Positions 1-6,367 of a DNA stretch of 7,086 nt are shown here, one piece after another (the first letter of the stretch is position 1; each line of letters begins with the position of its first letter). The DNA comes from Flavobacterium sp. GTDB taxonomy: Bacteria > Bacteroidota > Bacteroidia > Flavobacteriales > Flavobacteriaceae. Position numbers and translations under genes: made by a program. The notes beneath the pieces are model-generated. The model was not told where the DNA came from, searched no databases, and was given only the letters and a program-made list of their open reading frames with translations. The stretch covers positions 1 to 7,086 of the forward strand of contig JAAURU010000190.1 of assembly GCA_012032075.1 (NCBI GenBank). Direction: 5' to 3'.

Positions 1-132
1 ACTTAAATGAAATAAATAATATATCGTATAACTTCTGAGGTACTCATACGAGGCTTTCTATTTGGTTTATTTCCAATTAAAAAAGAAGCTATTGTTTTTC
101 AAAATTTTTAAAAACTCATCTGTAATACAAAA
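1..132 (-). mobile_element. IS982-like transposase, N-terminal fragment (runs off window)
   Basis: Read on the minus strand, this stretch gives pieces that match my memory of IS982-family transposase N-termini: FCITDEFLKI (usual form YCIVDDFCK), then NKPNRKPRMSTSEVI, then IIYF and HLS at the window edge. The spacing between the DEF and MSxSEV pieces (about 25-30 residues) also fits. The pieces lie in different frames. They join if one T and one A are restored in the homopolymers at 95-104 and one C near position 9, giving KIFEKTIASFLIGNKPNRK between the first two blocks. No terminal inverted repeat is visible between it and the upstream fibronectin-like gene, which it joins in frame. The DDE catalytic part lies outside the window. 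The family call is by recognition only; a plain degenerate tail of the neighbouring gene is the alternative. Confidence 0.5.
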
Positions 133-740
133 TAAATCTGTAGGTGCTGGAAGTGGTACAAAATCCTTCAAGCTTATTGCGTAAGAAGATGGTTTTACTA
201 AAAGATTTTCAGCTATAGCAATTTGATAAACATATTCTTCATTTGCTTTTACATTCTTATCCACAAAACCCCATCCTGCTTTTAAAGCACCTTCAAAACT
301 CATGTCAGCAGCATACAAAGAAAAAGAATAACGTTGATCTAACTCTTCTGCAATATTAATTATTTTAGAAATCTGACCTTCTTTAGTATCACCTACTTCA
401 AAACTCTCTCCATAAATACCCTGAGCAATTATTGCAGCATAGTTATCTTTTTGGATTAAATCCATCCAACTCTCTAAAGGCTCAGGAGTAATTAATTTTG
501 AAGATAGTTCAGTTTTTTCAGGTTGTAAAAGCACTTTACCATCTCTTTTGATGATAAATTTTGTAAGTTTAAATCCTGTAGTATTTGCTCTTTTCCATTC
601 TAAAGGAGTATCTACAGCCCAGCGTAATAAAACTTTATCCTGTAATGCTCTTGCATTTATCATTAAATTTGCCTCTCTTTTTTGAGAAAATCCCTGGAAT
701 ATAATAAGCAGAAAATCGTTAAACAGTAATTTTTTACCAT
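133..740 (-). pseudogene. Secreted fibronectin-III-like protein, truncated and frameshifted
   Basis: This looks like the N-terminal third of a flavobacterial secreted protein with fibronectin type III-like repeats; its function is unknown to me. I choose ATG at 740, which sits about 25 nt below a strong promoter box. From there the frame reads MVKNYCLTIFCLLY, a signal peptide core. Restoring one T in the TT of TATATTCC (about 698-708) then joins FQGFSQ, a plausible cleavage site, and the long frame onward. An upstream TTG at 768 falls inside the promoter box and is unlikely to be used. Mature residues include RALQDKVLLRWAVDTPLEWK and KFIIKRDGK, typical of the first repeat, and VYQIAIA ... ISLKDF ... 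PLPAPTDL, which would open a second repeat. There the protein similarity stops and transposase-like sequence begins; the open frame ends at 67. Homologues as I remember them are several hundred residues longer. Confidence 0.55.
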
Positions 741-765
741 GAAATGCTTTTAAAAGAATTTTTTG

Positions 766-795
766 CAAAGGTAATATTAAAATTTACATAAACAA
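766..795 (-). promoter_or_regulatory. Bacteroidota-type promoter of the fibronectin-like gene
   Basis: On the minus strand a TTG (793-795) is followed after 19 nt by TACCTTTG (766-773), an exact match to the Bacteroidota primary sigma pattern TTG-N19-TAnnTTTG. Transcription would begin near 760, leaving a leader of about 20 nt before the ATG at 740. This box decides the start of the downstream gene. Confidence 0.65.
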
Positions 796-816
796 GTAAT
801 ACTTAATAGTCAATAC

Positions 817-878
817 TTTATATCGTTTAAAAGCAAAATTTTTAAAAAAACATTCATTTTACTTTTATACGATTTAAA
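817..878. repeat. Long imperfect hairpin downstream of hutH
   Basis: Arms 817-839 and 856-878 pair at 20 of 23 positions, with mismatches at 821/874, 827/868 and 834/861 and a 16-nt loop. The core arms are ATCGTTTAAAAG and CTTTTATACGAT. It starts 26 nt past the hutH stop on the minus strand, so it may end hutH transcription or protect its 3' end. Neither side has a proper T-run, so a classical intrinsic terminator is not shown. Confidence 0.45.
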
Positions 879-903
879 CAAAACATTAGAAAGAAAGAGA
901 AAA

Positions 904-2399
904 TCATTCATCAATTTGAAAACTTTCTAAAAAAGCAATTGTTTTCTCAATATCATAATGAAAAATACGGTCTTCATTTACAAATGAAACTTTGTCACGA
1001 TATGATTTTAAGAATGTTTCTATAAATTTACTTGACTTAAATGGTCTTCTAAATTCAATAGCCTGAGATGCATTGAATAACTCGATAGCGAGGATACGCT
1101 CTAAATTATTTATGATGCGAAGTGTTTTTGTTGCTGCATTTGCTCCCATTGAAACATGGTCTTCCTGACCATTACTTGATACAATACTATCTACACTTGC
1201 AGGTGTGGCTAATTGTTTATTTTGACTAACTATACTCGCAGCAGTATATTGAGGAATCATAAAACCTGAATTTAACCCAGGATCACTAACTAAAAATGCT
1301 GGTAAATCTCGTAAACCTGAAATCAATTGATACGTTCTTCTTTCTGAAATACTGCCAAACTCAGCCAATGCTATTCCTAAAAAGTCTAAAGCTAAAGCCA
1401 AAGGTTGCCCGTGAAAATTTCCTCCAGAAACTATAGTGTCTTCTCCTATAAATATATTTGGATTATCAGTAACTGAATTAATTTCGGTACGAAAAACTTT
1501 CGTTACATAATCAATAGTATCCTTACTTGCTCCATGAACTTGTGGAATACATCTAAAAGAATATGGGTCTTGAACGTGTTTCTTTTCTTGATTAATAATT
1601 TCACTTCCATTAAGAAAATCTCTAAAACGTTCAGCAGTTTGTACTTGTCCTTTATGTGGTCTTATTAGATGAATTAAGTCCGTAAATGGTTCTATTCGCC
1701 CATCAAATGCTTCTAATGAAATAGCACTAATTAAATCTGCTAAATAAGATAATTTACAAGACTTGATTAGTATGAAAATACCATAAGCACCCATAAATTG
1801 TGTTCCATTCAATAAGGCTAATCCTTCTTTAGATTGTAATTCTAATGGCTTCCAATCCATTTTCTCCAAAACTTTAAAGGCTGGCTGTCTAAAACCATCT
1901 TTATAAACTTCTCCTTCTCCTATTAAAGGTAATGCCAAGTGAGCCAATGGTGCCAAATCTCCACTTGCTCCTAAAGAACCTTGTTCATATATAACTGGCA
2001 AAATATCATTATTGTAGAAATCGATCAAACGCTCCACGGTTGCCAATTGAACTCCTGAATGTCCATAACTTAATGACTGAATCTTAAGTACTAACATTAT
2101 TTTTACAATTTCTAATGGAACTTCATCTCCAGTTCCACAAGCATGAGATTTAACTAAATTTTCTTGAAGTTTGGATAAGTTTTCTTTGGAAATTTTCACA
2201 TTACATAAAGACCCAAAACCAGTATTTATTCCATAAATAGGTTTTCATTTAGTTTTAACTTGTCATCTAAATACTTTCTACAATTAACTATATTAGCTCT
2301 TGATTCTTCTGATAATTCTAACTTTAAATCTTGTGAAATAATTTCTTTTATTTGATTAATTGAAAGTAAATCAGAGCTTATATAATGTTTTGTGTCCAT
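904..2399 (-). CDS. hutH: Histidine ammonia-lyase HutH (one frameshift near 2240)
   Basis: HutH removes ammonia from L-histidine to give trans-urocanate, the first step of histidine degradation in the cytoplasm. The MIO-forming Ala-Ser-Gly lies in SLGASGDLAP at residues 145-147 of the repaired protein. YGINTGFG (Tyr56), LLNGTQ (Asn198), DPYSFRCIPQ (Tyr280, Arg283) and GQEDHVSMG (Glu413) match the known active-site residues of the family almost position for position. The open frame from 2199 lacks the first 67 residues. The true start is ATG at 2399 (MDTKHYISSDLLS), and its frame meets a stop at about 2223 because one C is missing at 2240-2241: LNEN-P-IYGINTG needs CCC where CC stands. Repaired length is 498 aa, normal for HutH (about 500). 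SLSYGHSG after the MIO region fits histidine rather than tyrosine lyases. It stands alone here, without hutU, hutI or hutG, and is divergent from the threonine operon. Confidence 0.9.
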
Positions 2400-2417
2400 T
2401 TCTAGTAATTAAAGGTG

Positions 2418-2448
2418 CAAAAATCAGTAAACAAATGTTAAAAAACAA
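2418..2448 (-). promoter_or_regulatory. Candidate hutH promoter
   Basis: On the minus strand TTG (2446-2448) is followed after 20 nt by GATTTTTG (2418-2425), one mismatch from TAnnTTTG. The start of transcription would be near 2411, only about 12 nt before the hutH ATG. It overlaps the palindrome at 2433-2453. The match is imperfect in an AT-rich stretch, so the call is tentative. Confidence 0.4.
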
Positions 2449-2453
2449 CATTT
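2433..2453. repeat. 7-bp inverted repeat inside the hutH promoter
   Basis: AAATGTT (2433-2439) and AACATTT (2447-2453) form a perfect inverted repeat with a 7-nt spacer, lying between the -33 and -7 candidates of hutH. A repressor operator is possible by position. A chance AT-rich palindrome is equally possible. Confidence 0.3.
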
Positions 2454-2475
2454 TTAACTTCTATTTTATTGTCAT

Positions 2476-2498
2476 ATTGATAATCATATTGTATCAAT
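2476..2498. repeat. Inverted repeat in the hutH-thr divergent region
   Basis: ATTGATA (2476-2482) is mirrored perfectly by TATCAAT (2492-2498) with a 9-nt spacer. A smaller palindrome TGAT-A-ATCA (2478-2486) overlaps it, and CATATTG occurs twice (2473-2479 and 2485-2491). It sits upstream of the hutH promoter candidate and over 90 nt before the thr box, a place where a shared regulator could bind. No regulator family is recognised. Confidence 0.3.
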
Positions 2499-2592
2499 TT
2501 TATTAAAATCGTTAATTATTGTTTTTAAATGAGGCTAAAATATTGTTTTCGTAAAAATAACCCCTAAATTTTTTACCCTCTGAAATAAATTT

Positions 2593-2600
2593 TATATTTG
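2593..2600 (+). promoter_or_regulatory. -7 box of the threonine operon promoter
   Basis: TATATTTG matches the Bacteroidota -7 pattern TAnnTTTG exactly. At the expected -33 distance (about 2570-2573) only TTTT is present, so that half is weak. Transcription would begin at about 2605-2607, right at the ATG of the leader peptide, so the transcript may have almost no 5' leader. Confidence 0.5.
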
Positions 2601-2604
2601 ACAC

Positions 2605-2694
2605 ATGCAAAATAACAAAAAAATATACACTTCTTCAAAAACAACCCTCTCTATGGTTGGCATTTTTGTTATTGCTACTGGTATTACCCCTTAG
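2605..2694 (+). CDS. thrL: Threonine operon leader peptide (29 aa)
   Basis: The short frame begins MQNNKKIYTSSKTT and ends GIFVIATGITP before TAG. It has five Thr and four Ile codons, with Ile, Thr, Ile and Thr packed into the last seven residues. Its stop codon falls in the loop and descending arm of a GC-rich hairpin (2685-2699), and a second hairpin with a T-run follows before thrA. This is the layout of ribosome-mediated attenuation as in the enterobacterial thr leader, here by analogy and not by sequence similarity. Low threonine (or isoleucine) would stall the ribosome at these codons. The ATG lies 5 nt after the -7 box, so translation may be leaderless; an internal ATG at 2653 is an alternative start. 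The central LSMVGIFVIA is hydrophobic, so a tiny membrane peptide cannot be excluded. The symbol is given by function and position. Confidence 0.6.
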   Translation: MQNNKKIYTSSKTTLSMVGIFVIATGITP

Positions 2695-2699
2695 GGGTA
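2685..2699 (+). promoter_or_regulatory. Leader hairpin overlapping the leader-peptide stop
   Basis: TACCCC (2685-2690) and GGGGTA (2694-2699) form a perfect 6-bp stem with a TTA loop, the most GC-rich element in the region. The first arm holds the codons for the final Thr and Pro, and the stop codon spans loop and second arm. In an attenuation model this is arm 1 paired with arm 2. Confidence 0.6.
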
Positions 2700-2710
2700 T
2701 AACTTTTAAC

Positions 2711-2734
2711 ATATAATCCTTAATTATATTTTTT
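2711..2734 (+). terminator. Candidate attenuator terminator before thrA
   Basis: ATATAAT (2711-2717) and ATTATAT (2723-2729) make a perfect 7-bp stem with loop CCTTA, and the T-run extends to 2734. The stem has only A-U pairs and is weak alone. Arm GGGGTATA (2694-2701) could pair instead, with a bulge, to TATAATCC (2712-2719), which would break both hairpins; this is the expected antiterminator. It ends 51 nt before the thrA start. Confidence 0.45.
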
Positions 2735-2785
2735 CAAACGAAAAGCAAAATTTCATATCTATAGTATTTAATAAATAAAAACAAA

Positions 2786-5232
2786 ATGTTAGTATTAAAA
2801 TTTGGTGGAACATCAGTTGCGAATGCTGAAAACATATCCAAAGTAATTGAAATAGTTACAAAAAAATCAAAAGAAAATAAAGTTGCAATTGTTGTTTCTG
2901 CTTTAAGTGGAATAACCGATTTACTTCTCTTAGCTTCAAACACAGCTGCAAAAAAAGAAAGTCATTACAATGAACTTTTAATACAAATAAAAGAGAAACA
3001 TACACAAGTTGTTGAATCTTTAGTAGTGGCTGAAGAAAAAAATAGCTTAATTGAACAACTTAGTGTTGAATTTGAACAATTAAAAACACTTTTAGATGGT
3101 TGTTTCTTACTAGGTGAATTAACTCCCAGAACTTTAGACAGGATTTTAAGTTTTGGAGAATTATTATCTTCAAAAATTATAGCAGTAGCATTAAAAAAAT
3201 CAATTCCAAATAGTGCTTTTAAAGACAGTAGAGAATTAATTAAAACCAATGCTAACTTTGGGAAAGCAGCTGTTGATTTTAAAGTTACCAATGGTTTAAT
3301 TCTAGATTATTTTAAAAGCAATACTGCACAAGTAGTTTTATTTCCTGGATTTATAGCTTCTTCAACAATGGTAATACAACTACTCTTGGCCGTGGTGGTT
3401 CTGATTATACTGCTTCAATTTTAGCTGCTGGATTAAAATCAAATTCATTAGAAATTTGGACAGATGTAAATGGAATGTTTACAGCTAATCCAAAAATTGT
3501 AAAACAAGCACAACCTATCGCTTCCATTTCTTACCAAGAAGCCATGGAGTTATCTCATTTTGGTGCCAAAGTATTATACCCTCCTACAATTCAACCTGTT
3601 CTAAATTCAAATATTCCAATTTGGATAAAAAACACATTTGAACCTGAAGCTTACGGAACTTTAATTTCAAATGATCCAAAAACAAATGGAAATCCTATTA
3701 AAGGAATTTCACATATTGAATCAATTGCTTTAATAACAGTTGAAGGTTCTGGAATGATTGGTGTTTCAGGTTCATCAAAACGTTTGTTTGAGACCTTATC
3801 TAATCATAATATTAATGTCGTTTTTATTACTCAGGCTTCTTCTGAACATTCTATTTGTATTGGTATTCAAAATCAAGATGCTGATGAAGCAAAACAAGCC
3901 ATTGATAACACTTTTGAAATTGAAATAGCACAAAACAAAATTGATGCTTGTATAGTTGAAAAGGATCTTTGTATTGTAGCTTTGGTAGGTGAAAATATGA
4001 AAAACCACCAAGGGTTAAGCGGTAAAATGTTTAGTACTTTAGGGAAAAATAATGTTAATATTCGTGCTATTGCGCAAGGAGCGTCGGAACGAAATATTTC
4101 AGTGGTAATTGCTAAAAAAGACGTTCATAAGGCTTTAAATACTCTTCACGAACGTTTCTTTGAAGATAATACTAAACAATTAAACTTGTTTGTAATGGGT
4201 GTTGGAAATGTGGGTGAAAAATTTATAGACCAAATTCACCAACAAAAGAAATTCTTAAAAGAAAATTTAAAAATAAATCTTAGGGTTATTGCTTTATCCA
4301 ATTCTCGAAAAATGTTCTTTGATACGGAAGGTGTTGCTTTGAAAGATTGGAAAACTATATTGAATGATGGTGAAACTGCAAATAGAGAAACTTTTATTGC
4401 TAAAACCAAAGCACTTAACTTACGTAATAGTATTTTTGTAGATATAACTGCAAATAGTGAAGTAGCTACAATTTATGACCAGTTCTTAAAAGAAAACATA
4501 GCTGTTGTAACCTGTAATAAAATCGCAGCTTCTTCAAAATACGATAATTACAAAAACTTAAAGAATTTAGCTCGAAAATTCAATGCTCCTTTCTTATTTG
4601 AAACCAATGTAGGTGCTGGTTTACCAATCATTGACACGTTGAAACACCTTATCGTTTCTGGAGATAAAGTAAATAGGATTCAAGCCGTTTTATCGGGAAG
4701 TTTGAACTTTATTTTTAATAATTTTAGTGAAACTTACTCCTTTCATGATGTTGTAAAAGAAGCAGGTGTTCAAGGATTTACTGAACCCGATCCAAAAATC
4801 GATTTAAGTGGAATTGATGTGGCTCGAAAAATACTAATATTAATTAGAGAAAGTGGATATGAAATGGAAATTGAAGACATAAAGAACAATTCTTTCCTTC
4901 CAAAAGAATGCATGCAAACAACCAATAATGAAGATTTCTTTACTTCATTGATTAAACATGCTTCACACTTTGAAAATTTATTAGCTCAAGCCAAAGCTAA
5001 AGATAGTCGATTAAAATTTGTAGCTACTTTTGAAAACGGAAAAGCAAGTGTTGGATTGGAATTTATTCCAAGTGATAGTCCGTTTTATAATTTAGAAGGA
5101 AAAGACAATATAGTTCAGTTTTACACTGATAGATATGTGGATCAGCCTTTATTAATAAAAGGTGCTGGTGCTGGTGCTGCCGTTACAGCTTCAGGTATTT
5201 TTGCCGATGTAATACGAATAGGAAATGTATAA
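2786..5232 (+). CDS. thrA: Bifunctional aspartokinase / homoserine dehydrogenase (one frameshift near 3368)
   Basis: ThrA phosphorylates aspartate and, later in the pathway, reduces aspartate semialdehyde to homoserine. The kinase domain opens with KFGGTSVA (residues 5-12) and includes LGRGGSDYTA and EIWTDVNG. ACT-type regulatory domains follow at about 313-385 (GMIGVSG ... TQASSEHS) and 394-465 (LSGKMFSTLG ... AIAQGASERN). The dehydrogenase has the nucleotide site GVGNVG (472-477), TCNK, TNVGAGLPIIDTLK, LSGSLNFIF and TEPDPKIDLSGIDVARK, whose Asp678 and Lys682 correspond to the catalytic pair. Repaired length is 815 aa; E. coli ThrA is 820. The first frame stops at 3424 after 18 wrong residues, and the second carries on in a different frame. 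One missing A at 3367-3369 (ACA-AAT-GGT read as ACAATGGT) explains it, at residue 195. The ATG at 3475 is internal, not a second gene start. It is the first gene of thrABC, behind the leader. The ACT domains suggest feedback control, probably by threonine. Confidence 0.92.
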
Positions 5233-5238
5233 AAGAAT

Positions 5239-5320
5239 GTTTCAAGTTTCAGGTTTCAGGTTAATGAATAGTTTCAAACTATTTAGTATATCCTGAAACT
5301 TGGAACTTTAAACCTGAAAC
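5239..5320. repeat. Intergenic inverted repeat between thrA and thrB
   Basis: The left arm (5239-5260) is built of GTTTCA-AGTTTCA-GGTTTCA units. The right arm (5292-5320) carries CCTGAAACTTGG and AAACCTGAAAC, the imperfect reverse complement. In the centre AATAGTTT (5267-5274) and AAACTATT (5276-5283) form a perfect palindrome around one C. The element fills nearly the whole 96-nt gap. It resembles dispersed TTTCAG/CTGAAA intergenic repeats I recall from Flavobacteriia. It can fold as a stem-loop within the mRNA and may tune thrB expression or RNA stability. Confidence 0.6.
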
Positions 5321-5328
5321 AAAAACTA

Positions 5329-6249
5329 ATGAACGAAATAAAAATATTTTGCCCAGCAACGATAGCCAATCTTAATTGTGGTTTTGATGTAATGGGTTTG
5401 TGTTTAGATGATATAGGTGATGAAATGATTTTCCGAAAATCAGAAACAAAAGGTGTTAAAATTACAAAAATAACAGGAGCCGATTTACCTTATGAAGCGA
5501 CCAAAAATGTAGCTGGAGTTGCTGCTTTAGCCGTATTAAATTCGGTGGAAGCTACTTTTGGAATCGAAATGGAAATCCATAAGAAAATCAAAGCTGGAAG
5601 TGGTATTGGAAGTTCTTCTGCAAGTGCAGCAGGAGCTGTTTTTGGAGTGAATGAATTATTAGGAAAACCTTACACAAAAGAAGAGTTAGTTGATTTTTCT
5701 ATGAAAGGAGAAGCTATTGCAAGTGGTTGTGAACATGCTGACAATGTTGCTCCTTGCTTATTAGGTGGTTTTACTTTAGTAAGAGGTTACAATCCATTAG
5801 ATGTAATAAAAATTACTTCCCCTATCGAATTATATGCTGTGGTTTTGCATCCTCACATTGAAGTAAAAACAGCCGATGCTCGTGCGGTTTTAGAACCAAC
5901 TGTTCCTTTTAAAAATGCCATTACGCAAACTGGAAATTTGGGCGGTTTAATTGCTGGTTTATATACTAATGATTATGAGTTAATTGGAAGATCACTAAAC
6001 GATGTTTTAGTTGAACCCTTTAGAAAACATTTAATTCCTCATTTTAATGAAGTTAAAAATATAGCTGTACAAAATGGAGCTTTAGGTTCTGGAATTTCTG
6101 GAGCTGGTCCTTCTATTTTTGCATTATGCAAAGGAGAAAAAATAGCAAAAAAAGTGGCTGAAGCAATGAAAAGTATTTATGCCACAACTGTTATTTCTTT
6201 TGATATTTACATTTCAAAAGTTAATGATGAAGGAGTTAAGGTTATTTAA
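5329..6249 (+). CDS. thrB: Homoserine kinase
   Basis: ThrB transfers phosphate from ATP to homoserine, giving O-phosphohomoserine for ThrC. It is a soluble GHMP-superfamily kinase. The N-terminal piece ATIANLNCGFDVMGLCL is the usual substrate-binding start. The ATP loop is KAGSGIGSSSASAAGA (residues 88-103), and the C-terminal GHMP motif is GSGISGAGPSIFAL (253-266). At 306 aa it has the usual length (E. coli 310) and is the only complete, unbroken gene in the window. The start follows an A-rich tract (AAACAAAAACTA) without Shine-Dalgarno, as usual in this phylum. It lies 96 nt after thrA, a gap filled by the inverted repeat. No promoter box is seen in that gap, so it is probably transcribed with thrA and thrC. 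Confidence 0.95.
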   Translation: MNEIKIFCPATIANLNCGFDVMGLCLDDIGDEMIFRKSETKGVKITKITGADLPYEATKNVAGVAALAVLNSVEATFGIEMEIHKKIKAGSGIGSSSASAAGAVFGVNELLGKPYTKEELVDFSMKGEAIASGCEHADNVAPCLLGGFTLVRGYNPLDVIKITSPIELYAVVLHPHIEVKTADARAVLEPTVPFKNAITQTGNLGGLIAGLYTNDYELIGRSLNDVLVEPFRKHLIPHFNEVKNIAVQNGALGSGISGAGPSIFALCKGEKIAKKVAEAMKSIYATTVISFDIYISKVNDEGVKVI

Positions 6250-6252
6250 ATA

Positions 6253-6310
6253 CAGAATACAGTTTTCAGTTATCAGTTTTCAGATTTCAGTTTTTATTAT
6301 GCAGAATACA
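6253..6310 (+). repeat. CAGTTTTCAG tandem repeat and CAGAATACA direct repeat between thrB and thrC
   Basis: CAGTTTTCAG occurs at 6260-6269 and again at 6274-6283, followed by ATTTCAG and a T-run. CAGAATACA flanks this block as a direct repeat at 6253-6261 and 6302-6310, 49 bp apart. AATAC/ATACA units continue in degenerate form to about 6358. It resembles the thrA-thrB repeat in its TTTCAG units but lacks the strong inverted arms. It fills the first half of the 118-nt gap; no promoter box was found there. Confidence 0.5.
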
Positions 6311-6367
6311 AAATACATCATATAATAATTCATTATACACTTTATAAAATACAATATACATTCCAAA

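Noticed and set aside
904..2199. A short HutH starting at the GTG at 2199
   Set aside because: It would lack the essential YGINTGFG loop, which is encoded just upstream together with a good N-terminus reaching ATG 2399.
904..2399. A tyrosine or phenylalanine ammonia-lyase instead of HutH
   Set aside because: The selectivity region SLSYGHSG and the residues DPYSFRCIPQ and GQEDHVSMG match histidine lyases; substrate was not tested, so some doubt remains.
2561..2568. CCCCTAAA upstream as an extra pairing partner for the leader arm GGGGTA
   Set aside because: It lies upstream of the -7 box and would not be in the transcript.
3361..3424. Programmed ribosomal frameshifting in thrA
   Set aside because: No slippery heptamer is seen at the break, and the same kind of one-base loss occurs in hutH and thrC, so a common technical cause is simpler.
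2734..4011. Minus-strand open frames at 2734-2943, 2965-3291 and 3796-4011
   Set aside because: They lie opposite conserved thrA coding sequence and encode no recognisable protein; they are shadow frames.
5161..5181. GGTGCT microsatellite
   Set aside because: It encodes the GAGAGA segment normal in the C-terminus of homoserine dehydrogenase.
3475..5232. A separate gene starting at the ATG at 3475
   Set aside because: The kinase motif LGRGGSDYTA and the block EIWTDVNG lie upstream of this ATG in the same frame, so it is an internal Met of ThrA behind a frameshift.
5239..6310. CRISPR-like array from the TTTCAG/CAGTTTTCAG repeats
   Set aside because: Units are too short, spacing is irregular and no unique spacers of regular length exist.
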